64,000 bases of DNA, from positions 248,001-312,000 of the forward strand of contig JAFOLH010000008.1 of the NCBI GenBank assembly GCA_017419405.1, given 5' to 3'. Each line of letters begins with the position of its first letter. Positions within the stretch are counted from its first letter, which is position 1. The notes beneath the pieces were generated by a model. The model searched no databases. It was given only the letters and a program-made list of their open reading frames with translations, and was not told where the DNA came from. Positions 32,418 through 41,289 of this stretch are shown here, piece by piece. Source of the stretch: Renibacterium sp. (GTDB lineage Bacteria > Actinomycetota > Actinomycetes > Actinomycetales > Micrococcaceae). A program made the position numbers and the translations under genes.

Positions 32418-32825
32418 TCAGACGAAGTCCATTTCCACCTGGAGGAAGCGTTCCGCTTCGGCGATCGCGGCGTGGAACGCCGCAGTTTCGGTGCCGGCCC
32501 GGCGTGGGTCCTTCGGCTGCCAACCGTGCACCGCGGAATGCACCCGGACTACCGTCCCGTCCGGCGGCGCATAGAAGATCCCGAAGCGTTGCAGCGGCCA
32601 TTCTGCGGAGGTTTCCGGTGCCACCAGCAAGGCCGCATCCAAGGCCGGATTGTGCCATTGGGCAATCGGCCGGCGGCGGTCTTCGACGAAGAGCCCGGCG
32701 GCGAATGAAGCGGCCGAGCCCGCGCTGGATTGCCGGCAAAGCCGTTCCCACCACAAGGGCAGGAGCGTCTCGTCTTTGCGCATCCAAGTAGCCGGAATCG
32801 GCGGCGGTTCGGCGGCTGAGCCCAC
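32418..32825 (-). CDS. hypothetical protein
   Basis: 135 residues, GTG start at 32825 or an internal ATG at residue 15 (MRKDETLLPLWWERL). No signal peptide, membrane segment or motif that I recognise. An aromatic, acidic C-terminus (AEAERFLQVEMDFV) and even amino-acid use make it a believable gene. It lies between two minus-strand genes, with a 16-base tandem repeat upstream. Confidence 0.6.
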   Translation of the reverse strand: MGSAAEPPPIPATWMRKDETLLPLWWERLCRQSSAGSAASFAAGLFVEDRRRPIAQWHNPALDAALLVAPETSAEWPLQRFGIFYAPPDGTVVRVHSAVHGWQPKDPRRAGTETAAFHAAIAEAERFLQVEMDFV

Positions 32826-32846
32826 GCTTGCATTTTAGACTCCGGA

Positions 32847-32894
32847 GCCCGCCCAGAACAGGGTCCGCCCAGAACAGAGCCCGCCCAGAACAGA
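32847..32894. repeat. 16-base tandem repeat, three units
   Basis: Three nearly identical copies of GCCCGCCCAGAACAGA (two substitutions in all) fill the 79-base gap between two minus-strand genes. Confidence 0.9.
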
Positions 32895-32904
32895 GCCCGG
32901 CGGA

Positions 32905-33297
32905 TCAGGCCGGAAGCATCCGCGGCGGCCGGACCGGTTGCTCCGATACCGTAGCGGCCGGTGCTGTGGCGACCGGTGCGGGGGCGACGTCGGCGTGCTC
33001 CTTCGCCGGCTTGGCTTGGCGGCGCCGGCCGAAGACCGCCCACAGCGAAGTGCCCAGTAGTGGCAGGCAGAGCACCGCAGCGACCCAGAGCACGGTCCGG
33101 GCGATGCCGCCGTGCTCCTGGTATTCGGCCAAAGCCCCGACCCAGCCGATCAGCATCAGCAGCAAGGCGAGCAGGCCGAGCCCGGCCAGGAGCAGCAGGG
33201 CCACGGTGCCGATGGCGCCCATCCCGGCGAGCTTGCTGAACATGCCGCCGGATTCTGCGGCGTTGACGGCGGTGCTGGAAGCCAAAATGATGCCCAT
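32905..33297 (-). CDS. small membrane protein with PLDc_N-like segment
   Basis: 130 residues from the ATG at 33297, which has GAAGGAC upstream. Two hydrophobic stretches (ALLLLAGLGLLALLLMLIGW and RTVLWVAAVLCLPLLGTSLW) with a short loop, the second followed by FGRR: this is the two-helix phospholipase-D N-terminal-like pattern seen in many small membrane proteins. The last 40 residues are Ala/Pro rich. Role unknown. Confidence 0.65.
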   Translation of the reverse strand: MGIILASSTAVNAAESGGMFSKLAGMGAIGTVALLLLAGLGLLALLLMLIGWVGALAEYQEHGGIARTVLWVAAVLCLPLLGTSLWAVFGRRRQAKPAKEHADVAPAPVATAPAATVSEQPVRPPRMLPA

Positions 33298-33417
33298 GAT
33301 CTGTCCTTCGGGGAAAGCTGGATTTCTTCTTGCTTCCACGATGCCGCAACGGCCATCTCCCGGGGATCGCCGTCCGGAATGATTGTTCCCGGCAATCGTT
33401 CAGACCACGGTATGAGC

Positions 33418-35913
33418 TCAGCGCGAGATCAACTGGCGCAGCATCTGGGTGCGCTGCCGGCCGGAGAGCCCCGGCAAATAGGCTTCGGAGACCGCCAGCG
33501 CGATCGAGGGCAGTGCGAGCGAATCCTGGTAGTACATGTACAGCGTCCGGTACGAAGGCTGGAACCGCGACTTGAAGGCGGCCAGGGAACGGAATCCGTA
33601 AAACGGCTCCAGGGCCGCCGCCAAAGAAGAGAGCAGACGTTCCATGCCGTCCTGCGGTTCCTCTCCGGCTTCCGGGTTCGCGGTCCCGGCGAGCGGGGAC
33701 CCGGAGAGCGAAATGCTGTCCACCGAGTTCTGGAAACGCTTCACGGCGCAGGCGATCATGAATTCCATCACCCCGTTGAACGAATCCGGGTGCCGGCGCA
33801 TGAAGTCCAGGGTCCAGGAGACGATCTCGCCTTTGGCATAGACCGGCAGCCAACTGGTGACCGCCAGCACCGCTCCGGTTTCGTCGACGGCCAGGCAGCA
33901 GACCACCGATTCGTCTTTGAGTTCGTCCAGCCCGCCCAAGGTGAAGCCCAATTGCGGCAGCGCCTTTTCGGCCACCCATTCTTCGCTCAGTTGCGCGATC
34001 TGGGCGCGGAGTGCCGGGGAGAACGAGGAGAAGCTGCCCCAGTGGTCGGTGATCTCGAGTTTCCGGGCTTTGTTCAGCGCGGTTCTGACGTTTTGCCACT
34101 CTTTGCCCTTGAACGTCTGCGCGGTCACGTCCAGACGGGTTTCTTCGGCGACCTCCAAGGGATGGAACCCCAGCTCGGCCAAGGCGGTGCCCAACTCGGC
34201 GGGCGCGGAGTAGAAGCAAGGCACCAGACCGAGTTCGATGCAATGCGAAACGAAGCCGCGTGCGGCATCGCCGATCCAGCGCGGATCGCCGAAGGGCTCG
34301 GCGACGGTGAGCGCCACCCCGTGGTGCACCTGGTAGGCGACGCCGGCCTGACCGTCCGGGGTGAACCAGAAATGGTTGCCTTCCCACAGCGCCATATGGG
34401 ACAGCGAACCGCCGCCGCGCCGGATCAGCAACCTGGCCTGCCGCGCGTCGGCCGCTTGGTCCTTGCTCAAGCCGCCGAAGCGGCGGTAGTCCCGCACCAG
34501 GAGGTAGAGGATCACCGCCCAGATCGCCGTGGCGCCGAAGTTGTAGAGCAGCGTCGAAACCAGCCCCTGCGGGAGGAAGATGTCGAACGGGAGCGGGAAC
34601 GGGATCAGCAAATGCGGCAGCTGGGCGAGCAGGTCTTCGATACTGGAGTTGGCGAGATTGTCTTCGGCGAACCAGGCCAGCGCATAGACCACGAGCAATG
34701 AGGCGGCGAGTCCGAATGCGGTCCGGGCCAAAGCCCGCCGGCCCGCAGCGCTGGACCGGACGCCGAACGCTGCCTTGGTGCTCCAAAGCACCGCCAGGAT
34801 CAGCGCCGGGGCCAACAGGGTGGGCACGATGTAGGCGAACAGCACGCCGAGGTTTTCGCTGCTGAAATCGGTCAGCGAAGAGCCGTAGAAGATCAGCAGC
34901 ATGAACACCGTGAAGGCGAGCACGTAGCTTTGCACGCCGAGGGTGATCCACCAGGAAAGCCGTCGTCCGCGCCGCAGCCCGTCCGCGCAGACCAGCAGCA
35001 GCAGTACCGGGATCAAGGTCAGCAGCACTGCGCCGGGGCTGGAAATGCCCACGGTGTCCTGCAAGGTGATGCAGGCCGGATCGCTGCCGCAGATGTCGCT
35101 GAGCGTCTGTTTGTCCGGAATCGATTGCAGCATCAACTGATTGGCCAGGGAGAGCGGTCCGATCGCGAAGCCGGCACTGAGCTGGCTCAGCAGCGGGCCG
35201 ACGGCGAAGACTGCCACCCCGGTGGAGACCAGCACCCGGGTCTCGCGCAGGCTAGAGTGGCGGAGATGGTGGTCGGTCGAACGCCGCAGCAGCAGTGCTC
35301 CGAGGCCGATGCCGACGACGGTGCCGACCAAGGCGATGATGGTCTGCCCGGTGCCCAAGTACAGCACGAACATGATGGTCACCGCGAGCAGCCAACTGCG
35401 CACCCGACGCCGCCACAACGAATCCATGGCCGCAGTGGACATGCCCAAGGCACCGCACAATCCGCCGAAGCTGCCGATCTGCAGGTCGCCGGCGAGGTAA
35501 CCGAACCATCCGATGTCGTTGTTGAGCCCCCACTCCAGCAGCAGACTGAGCAGGAAGGCGCTGAGCACGGCACTGACCACGAAGGCCAGCACGGTACGCC
35601 AGATTCCGGCGAAGCGGGTGGCCAGGCAGAGGCCGAGGAACAGCAGAACGGCCGCCACCAGGTATTCGACCAGGTTGCCCGCGAAGAAGCCCGAGGTCAG
35701 CAGCGCCCAGGGGCGGCTGTACGGCGTGCTGAAGTCCAGCCCGACCACTTCGAGCAGTTCGGACGACGGTCCGGAAACCAGGGCGCCGGTGAGCAGGCCG
35801 GTCAGCAGGAAAAGCAAGGTGACCGCGGCCGGCATGGACCACACCGCAGGACTCCGCCAGGATCGCCGCCTCCGGTCGGGTTCGGCAATCACCGGCTCGG
35901 CGGGGCTGGTCAC
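33418..35913 (-). CDS. mprF: MprF-like lysylphosphatidylglycerol synthetase/flippase (DUF2156)
   Basis: 831 residues from the GTG at 35913. The first ~500 residues hold about a dozen membrane segments, the first six arranged like a rhomboid-type bundle; the last ~330 form the cytoplasmic DUF2156 GNAT-like domain (NHFWFTPDGQAGVAYQVHHG; FKGKEWQNVRTALNKARKLE; SWTLDFMRRHPDSFNGVMEF). MprF moves an aminoacyl group from tRNA to phosphatidylglycerol, lowering surface charge and raising resistance to cationic peptides. The amino acid used cannot be read from sequence. Its start overlaps the stop of the exporter gene (GTGA). Confidence 0.82.
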   Translation of the reverse strand: MTSPAEPVIAEPDRRRRSWRSPAVWSMPAAVTLLFLLTGLLTGALVSGPSSELLEVVGLDFSTPYSRPWALLTSGFFAGNLVEYLVAAVLLFLGLCLATRFAGIWRTVLAFVVSAVLSAFLLSLLLEWGLNNDIGWFGYLAGDLQIGSFGGLCGALGMSTAAMDSLWRRRVRSWLLAVTIMFVLYLGTGQTIIALVGTVVGIGLGALLLRRSTDHHLRHSSLRETRVLVSTGVAVFAVGPLLSQLSAGFAIGPLSLANQLMLQSIPDKQTLSDICGSDPACITLQDTVGISSPGAVLLTLIPVLLLLVCADGLRRGRRLSWWITLGVQSYVLAFTVFMLLIFYGSSLTDFSSENLGVLFAYIVPTLLAPALILAVLWSTKAAFGVRSSAAGRRALARTAFGLAASLLVVYALAWFAEDNLANSSIEDLLAQLPHLLIPFPLPFDIFLPQGLVSTLLYNFGATAIWAVILYLLVRDYRRFGGLSKDQAADARQARLLIRRGGGSLSHMALWEGNHFWFTPDGQAGVAYQVHHGVALTVAEPFGDPRWIGDAARGFVSHCIELGLVPCFYSAPAELGTALAELGFHPLEVAEETRLDVTAQTFKGKEWQNVRTALNKARKLEITDHWGSFSSFSPALRAQIAQLSEEWVAEKALPQLGFTLGGLDELKDESVVCCLAVDETGAVLAVTSWLPVYAKGEIVSWTLDFMRRHPDSFNGVMEFMIACAVKRFQNSVDSISLSGSPLAGTANPEAGEEPQDGMERLLSSLAAALEPFYGFRSLAAFKSRFQPSYRTLYMYYQDSLALPSIALAVSEAYLPGLSGRQRTQMLRQLISR

Positions 35914-37127
35914 AGGGGCGGCACTTTCTTCGGCTGGACGACGAGCCAGAGCGTGAGGATGCCCAGGCCGATGCATGCTGCCATGATAGCGCCCATGGGA
36001 GTCGCGGTACTGGTTCCCCAGGCGCCGACCAGTGGAGAGATCACGCCGGCCAGGCCGAAAGTCGCGGCGCCCAGCAGGGACGCGGCGGTACCGGCTCTGG
36101 CACCGTGGTTGGCCAAGGCGATCACCTGCACGCAGGGGAAGATGAATCCGGTGGCCAAGATGTAGAACCAGAGCGGAATCAGGGTGCCGAAGAAGCCGAG
36201 GCCGATCCGGTCGAAGACCACGATCAGCACGGCCATGCTGAATTGCACTGCGGTGGCGACCGCGATCACCCATTGCGGGCCGACCCGGCGGACCACCCGG
36301 GCGCTGACCTGGACACCGATCACCACGGCAATCGAGTTCAGTGCGAAGAGCAGTCCGTACTGCTGCGGACTCAAGCCGTAGATCCCTTGGAAAACGAACG
36401 GCGATGCGGAGAGGTAACTGAACAGCCCGGCGAAGTTCAGCCCGCCCAGGAGCAGCATCCCGACGAAGATCCGGTCGGAGAACAGCACCCGGTAGCGGCT
36501 CAGCATGCTGGTCTGCGATTTGCGCAGCTCCGGGGGCAAGGTCTCCACGATCAGGAAAACTGCCGCGACCAGTACCAATAGGCCGTAGCCGCTGAGCAAC
36601 CAGAAGATCCCGGGCCAGGACATGAAGGAGAGCAGCTGGGAGCCGATCAGCGGCGCCACGATCGGGGCCATGCCATTCACCAGCGCCAACCGGGACATCA
36701 TCCGCACCAAGGGGTAACCGGAAAACAGGTCCCGCACCATCGCCATGGCCACCACGCCGCCTCCGGCGGCGCCGATGCCCTGCAACACCCGGAAGACGCC
36801 CAGCATGGTCACATCGGTGGACAGCGCGGCGCCGATCGAGGCGAGCACATGGATCGCGGTGGCCACGATGAGCGGGAGCCGGCGGCCCAATTTGTCGCTC
36901 AGCGGCCCGACCACCAGCTGGCCGGCCGCGAAACCGATGGTCGTCGCGGTCAGGGTCAGTTGCACCGCCGCCGCACTGACTCGGAGATCCGCCTGCAGGA
37001 TCGGGAATGCCGGAAGATACAAGTCGATGGTGAACGGCGCTAAAGCAGTGAGCAGCCCCAAAACGACGATGTAGACGAGTTTCTGCCGTTTGCTCAGGGC
37101 ATCGCCGGGGTGCGTCAGGGTGCTCAC
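35910..37127 (-). CDS. Bcr/CflA-type MFS multidrug exporter
   Basis: 405 residues with 12 membrane segments. PFTIDLYLPAFPILQADL and LVVGPLSDKLGRRLPL are hallmarks of the Bcr/CflA (DHA1) group, which expels bicyclomycin, chloramphenicol and related drugs by proton antiport. First gene of a coupled pair with the MprF-like protein, so both may serve resistance to envelope-active compounds. Confidence 0.9.
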   Translation of the reverse strand: MSTLTHPGDALSKRQKLVYIVVLGLLTALAPFTIDLYLPAFPILQADLRVSAAAVQLTLTATTIGFAAGQLVVGPLSDKLGRRLPLIVATAIHVLASIGAALSTDVTMLGVFRVLQGIGAAGGGVVAMAMVRDLFSGYPLVRMMSRLALVNGMAPIVAPLIGSQLLSFMSWPGIFWLLSGYGLLVLVAAVFLIVETLPPELRKSQTSMLSRYRVLFSDRIFVGMLLLGGLNFAGLFSYLSASPFVFQGIYGLSPQQYGLLFALNSIAVVIGVQVSARVVRRVGPQWVIAVATAVQFSMAVLIVVFDRIGLGFFGTLIPLWFYILATGFIFPCVQVIALANHGARAGTAASLLGAATFGLAGVISPLVGAWGTSTATPMGAIMAACIGLGILTLWLVVQPKKVPPL

Positions 37128-37325
37128 GATGGTTCCTTAGGGGTTTTCAGGCAACTGGTGCGGCGCTGACGGTTCCGATCTGCTCATTCTAGGCGCTGGC
37201 AATCCGGGCAGCCAGCTTGTCCGGTGCCCGCGGCGGCGACCCGTGGCGAAGCCGTGGCAGCACGGTTCGGCAGCCGAATGGTAATTTTGACGGGTAGACC
37301 GGCCACAGCCATGGAGGCAGCACCG

Positions 37326-38099
37326 ATGAGTAGTCCCCGAACCGATTCAGCCGGTGCACCCGGCGACAACTCGCTGCTCGGCAATGCCCAGACCCTTTTC
37401 CGCTTGGCGCCCCGGCAGTTCAGCGACGAGATCAGCCTGGCCAAGGCCGAGCTCAAAAGCAAAGCCGGGCTGCTCGGCTTCGGCGCCGGAATGTTCGGTG
37501 CGGCCCTGGTGGTGCTCGGGCTGCTCGTGATCGCCCTGGTGGTCGCCGCGATCATGGGCCTGGCCACGGTCATGTGGCCGTGGCTGGCAGCCTTGGTGGT
37601 GGCCTTCTTCTTCCTGGTGCTGATTGCGATTGCGGTGCTCTGGGGGCTGAAAAAGGTCAAACAAGCGCTTCCGCTGCTGCCGGAAGAGGCAATCCGCGGG
37701 ATCAAGCACGATATCGGCGTGCTCAGCCAAGGTGCCGACTTCGATCCGCAGACCTTGGTCAAACCCGAGTTGAGCAAGGCCGAGAAGCAAGCACTCAAAG
37801 AAGAAAAGGCGGCCAAAGCCGCTGAAGCCAAGGCCGAGCAGGAAGCGAAAGCCGCCGAAGCCGATCCGGTGCCGTCCGAAGCCGAGTTGCGCGAACGCAT
37901 CGAGACCCGTCGCAAGCACTTGCTCCGGGTCCGGGAAAGCCTGATCGAACGGATGGACGTCAAGAAGCAGGCCAAACAGCTGATCGACGATCCGGATTCG
38001 GCGCTGAACCAGGCGCGGGAGCGTTGGCTGCCGTGGAGCATTGCCGCGGTTTCCACGGCGACCTTCTTCGTGCTGCTGCGAAAGTTGCTCAAAAGATAG
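37326..38099 (+). CDS. phage-holin-like (Phage_holin_3_6 type) membrane protein with DUF3618-like end
   Basis: 257 residues. An amphipathic start (QFSDEISLAKAELKSKAG) leads into two long membrane helices (about 45-80 and 85-110), the pattern of cellular holin_3_6 proteins. A charged Lys/Ala/Glu coiled-coil stretch follows (about 155-185), then a DUF3618-like block (RERIETRRKHLLRVRESL) and a last membrane helix before LLKR. GGAGG seven bases before the ATG. Cellular envelope role is likely but unknown; nothing phage-like is nearby. Confidence 0.75.
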   Translation: MSSPRTDSAGAPGDNSLLGNAQTLFRLAPRQFSDEISLAKAELKSKAGLLGFGAGMFGAALVVLGLLVIALVVAAIMGLATVMWPWLAALVVAFFFLVLIAIAVLWGLKKVKQALPLLPEEAIRGIKHDIGVLSQGADFDPQTLVKPELSKAEKQALKEEKAAKAAEAKAEQEAKAAEADPVPSEAELRERIETRRKHLLRVRESLIERMDVKKQAKQLIDDPDSALNQARERWLPWSIAAVSTATFFVLLRKLLKR

Positions 38100-38198
38100 C
38101 CGGTTTACCGCGCGGGAGACGCTGGCTTGACCGGCTCACCCTGTAGACAGGTTTATGTAGGTGTCCGGGAATGACGAGCAAGGTGTGAGGGGGCGTGG

Positions 38199-38852
38199 AT
38201 GAGACTGATCGGCGCTGGCTCGCGTCCCGGGCGGCCGATCGTGGACCACGACCGGATCTTCACCATCCCGAACGTGCTCACCGTGGTCCGCTTTCTCGGG
38301 GTTCCGCTGTTCGTCTGGTTGGTCTTGGCCAAGGACGAGTACGGCTGGGCGGTGCTCGTGCTCGCGGTCATGGGCAGCACCGACTGGGTCGACGGCTACA
38401 TCGCCCGGCGCTTCGACCAGGCGTCGAAGCTGGGCCGGATCCTCGATCCGGTGGCGGACCGGATCGCCCTGATCACCGTCGCGATCACCTTGGTGATCGC
38501 GGGGATCGCGCCGTTGTGGCTGCTCGCCGTCATCGTGCTTCCGGACGCAGTGCTGACCACGACCTCGCTGCTGTTCTTCCGCTGGCACCCGGATCTGCCG
38601 GTCAGCATCATCGGAAAGCTGCGCACTGCAGCACTGTTGCTCGGTACGCCGATGCTGCTGCTGGCCCGGGCGATCGGTGCCGAACCGAATGCCCTGACCT
38701 ATATCGCTTGGACCTTTCTGGTGCTCGGCATCATCGGGCACCTGATCGCCGCCTACAACTATTTCTGGGCAATCGTGCGCAAGCACCGGGAGCTGCATTT
38801 CCCCTTGCCCGAGGCCGGTTCCGCCGAGCCGACGGAACGCGGCAAAGCATGA
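38199..38852 (+). CDS. CDP-alcohol phosphatidyltransferase family protein
   Basis: 217 residues with six membrane helices and the full family motif D-x2-DG-x2-AR-x8-G-x3-D-x3-D (DWVDGYIARRF..GRILDPVAD). The family makes phosphatidylglycerophosphate, cardiolipin or phosphatidylinositol phosphate from CDP-diacylglycerol; PgsA or an actinobacterial cardiolipin synthase are the best guesses, and sequence alone does not decide. Its substrate is made by the cdsA product encoded further on. The stop overlaps the next start (ATGA). Confidence 0.9.
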   Translation: MRLIGAGSRPGRPIVDHDRIFTIPNVLTVVRFLGVPLFVWLVLAKDEYGWAVLVLAVMGSTDWVDGYIARRFDQASKLGRILDPVADRIALITVAITLVIAGIAPLWLLAVIVLPDAVLTTTSLLFFRWHPDLPVSIIGKLRTAALLLGTPMLLLARAIGAEPNALTYIAWTFLVLGIIGHLIAAYNYFWAIVRKHRELHFPLPEAGSAEPTERGKA

Positions 38853-39760
38853 TCTGGATCGCGGTCGCCTGCGCGGTCGCCGGCGCGTTCTTCCTGGCTT
38901 TCGGTGCGCAACGGCAGGGCAGCGCGGTACAGGCGAACACCGGTGGTCTGGCCTTGGGCGGCAACGGGTTCATGCGCTTGTTGCGCAATCCGCGCTGGGT
39001 TTTCGGATTGTTGCTGCTGGGCGCCGGGATGCTGCTCAACGTCGTCGCGCTCAGCATGGGGACCTTGACCGTGATCCAGCCGATCGGCGCGATCGCGCTG
39101 GTGATCACCACGGTGGTCAATTCGAAAGACCAGGGGATCCGGCTGAACCGGGCCACCATCGTGGCGATCACCGCCTGCGTCGCCGGGAGCGCGATTTTCG
39201 TGCTGCTCGCGGTCAACGTGGTGCGTGAGAATACTCACGTCACAGCCGAAGAAGAACTGACCATCGCGCTGCTGCTGGTGATCGTGATCGCAGTCTTCGG
39301 CGGTTCGGTGCTGCTGTGGCGGCATCGGCTGAAGGCGTTTTTCTACATCATCGGAGCCGGGGTGCTGTTCGGCTTCGTGGCCGTGCTCACCCGGATCATT
39401 TCGAAACAGCTGCTGGACCCGAACGGCTTGTTCCTGCTGAATGTGCAGTGGTATTCGATCGTCGCGATCGCCGCCGCCGGGGGGTTGGGCTCCTGGTTCG
39501 TGCAGAGCGCCTACGCCTCCGGACCGCCGGATTTGGTGATCGCCGGCCTCACCGTGGTGGACCCGATGATCGGGATCGCGATCGGGATCATCATTTTGAA
39601 TGAACTTCAACCCAATGTGCCCGCCGTGATCGCAATTGCCATGGGTGCGTCCGCATTGCTTGCTATCGTGGGTGTCGTTGCGCTCTCGAGGCACCACCCG
39701 GACGTGGTGAAACGCAAACGGGACGCCCGGGATGCGGCCAAGCGGGCGCAGCGGAAATAG
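38849..39760 (+). CDS. DMT-superfamily transporter (NIPA/EamA-like)
   Basis: 303 residues with about nine or ten membrane helices. The opening WIAVACAVAGAFFLAFGAQRQ and the GTLTVIQPIGAIALVITTVV block are typical of the actinobacterial DMT proteins distantly related to magnesium-transport NIPA proteins. Basic C-terminal tail (KRKRDARDAAKRAQRK). Coupled to the phosphatidyltransferase gene by ATGA. Substrate unknown. Confidence 0.82.
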   Translation: MIWIAVACAVAGAFFLAFGAQRQGSAVQANTGGLALGGNGFMRLLRNPRWVFGLLLLGAGMLLNVVALSMGTLTVIQPIGAIALVITTVVNSKDQGIRLNRATIVAITACVAGSAIFVLLAVNVVRENTHVTAEEELTIALLLVIVIAVFGGSVLLWRHRLKAFFYIIGAGVLFGFVAVLTRIISKQLLDPNGLFLLNVQWYSIVAIAAAGGLGSWFVQSAYASGPPDLVIAGLTVVDPMIGIAIGIIILNELQPNVPAVIAIAMGASALLAIVGVVALSRHHPDVVKRKRDARDAAKRAQRK

Positions 39761-39848
39761 CGAACGACGGCGCACCCGCCGGAAGCCAGCTTGACGCCGT
39801 CGGCCGTGCCGGCTGCAATGGCGTCAGGCACCTCAAGATTGGACGACT

Positions 39849-41069
39849 GTGACCCCGACTCGTGAAGCCGCCGAGCCACGCAAGCCCCTGGTGATTTTGA
39901 TCGCGGCGGAAACCTACCCGCCGACCATGAACGGTGCGGCGCAGTTCTGCTACCGCCTGGCCAAGGGAATGGGCGCCCGCGGGCACGAAATGCACGTTTT
40001 GGCGCCGCAGCCGGAGGTCGGGCCCAGCTACACCGAGATCCGGCCCGAGGCCGAGGTGCACCGGCTGCGTTCGCACGCGATGTTCACGAATCCGGACTTC
40101 CGGATTTGCTTCCCCTGGGAGATCAAGCGCGAAATCTCGCAGCTCTTCGATCGGATCAAACCCGATGTGGTGCACATCCAGTGCCACTACATGATCGGCA
40201 AGGCCACCATGGAGGAATGCGTCCGGCGCGGCATCCGGGTGATTTCCACCAACCACTTCATGCCGGAGAACCTGAATCCGTTCTTGCCGTTCCCGGAGTG
40301 GTTCCTGAAGATCATCGCCCGGAACTCTTGGCGGGACATGGGCAAGATCATGCGCAAAGGCGCCGTGGTCACCACCCCGACGCAGTTGGCCGCCGATGCG
40401 ATGAAGAAGCTGGCCAAACTCGACAAGGTGTTGGCGGTCTCCAACGGCATCGATTCGGCGGCCTACGAGTTGCAGCCCGGCGAAGAAATCGACCGGCCCG
40501 ACTATCCGACGGTGCTCTTCGCCGGCCGGCTCGCCGAGGAAAAGCACGTCGATGTGCTGATCCGGGCGATCGGCAAGCTGCCGGAGGAACTGAACGCGCA
40601 TCTGGAGATCGTCGGCGGCGGCGAAGTCCGGCCGGCGTTGGAAGATCTGGTCGCGAAGCTGGGCTTGGCGGACCGGGTGCGCTTCCTGGGACTGATCTCG
40701 GACGAGGAATTGCGCGAAGCCTATATCCGCGCTTCGGTGTTCGCGATGCCCGGTACCGCGGAGTTGCAGTCGCTGGTTTCGCTGGAAGCAGCCAGCGCCT
40801 CCACACCGCTGGTGTTGGCCGACGCGATGGCCTTGCCGCACCTGATCGACGGCGACAAGAACGGCTTCTTGTTCCGGCCCGGCGACAGCGACGATCTGGC
40901 GGCCAAGATCCGCACGATCCTGGAGTTGCCGGAAGCCGAACGGGCGGCCATGGGGGCCGCGAGCAAAGCCGTGGCCGAGCGGCACAGCCTGGCCGCGACG
41001 CTGAGCACTTTCGAGGACCTCTACTACGGCGCCGGCTATGCAGACGTGCTGGCCCGGCACAGCAACTGA
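39849..41069 (+). CDS. GT4-family glycosyltransferase
   Basis: 406 residues with the GT-B fold: ETYPPTMNGAAQF near the start and GRLAEEKHVDVLIRAIGKL for the nucleotide-sugar side, with the E-x7-E pair in AELQSLVSLEAAS. Closest in style to 1,2-diacylglycerol 3-glucosyltransferases and phosphatidylinositol mannosyltransferases, so a lipid acceptor is plausible. GTG start at 39849. Followed by a tRNA. Confidence 0.87.
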   Translation: MTPTREAAEPRKPLVILIAAETYPPTMNGAAQFCYRLAKGMGARGHEMHVLAPQPEVGPSYTEIRPEAEVHRLRSHAMFTNPDFRICFPWEIKREISQLFDRIKPDVVHIQCHYMIGKATMEECVRRGIRVISTNHFMPENLNPFLPFPEWFLKIIARNSWRDMGKIMRKGAVVTTPTQLAADAMKKLAKLDKVLAVSNGIDSAAYELQPGEEIDRPDYPTVLFAGRLAEEKHVDVLIRAIGKLPEELNAHLEIVGGGEVRPALEDLVAKLGLADRVRFLGLISDEELREAYIRASVFAMPGTAELQSLVSLEAASASTPLVLADAMALPHLIDGDKNGFLFRPGDSDDLAAKIRTILELPEAERAAMGAASKAVAERHSLAATLSTFEDLYYGAGYADVLARHSN

Positions 41070-41131
41070 GCCGAGCGTCCACTAAGCTGGACGGGTTGGG
41101 TTTTCGCGGATCGCCTCCGTGCCGCCCGCAA

Positions 41132-41205
<74 letters not shown>

Positions 41206-41221
41206 CCCCGGAACGAACGGA

Positions 41222-41259
41222 AACAGCGGCCGGGCTCCGTACGGAGCCCGGCCGCTGTT
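41222..41259. terminator. perfect 38-base palindromic terminator
   Basis: Two 19-base arms (AACAGCGGCCGGGCTCCGT and complement) with no spacer, 16 bases after the tRNA and before the convergent hydrolase stop. Bidirectional by symmetry. Confidence 0.7.
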
Positions 41260-41289
41260 GTCTTCGCGGTCCAGCCGATGGCAACGGGT

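Noticed and set aside
32386-32787. Alternative minus-strand frame over the hypothetical gene at 32418
   Set aside because: Its product is Arg/Gly/Pro rich and shadow-like; the chosen frame has balanced composition and a sensible start.
37326-38099. Prophage origin of the holin-like gene
   Set aside because: No lysin, structural or integrase gene is near, and the two-helix plus DUF3618-like layout is that of cellular actinobacterial proteins.
39216-39240. CGTGAG-AATA-CTCACG palindrome followed by TCACA, CRP-like
   Set aside because: Lies deep in the coding region of the DMT transporter and does not fit TGTGA-N6-TCACA.
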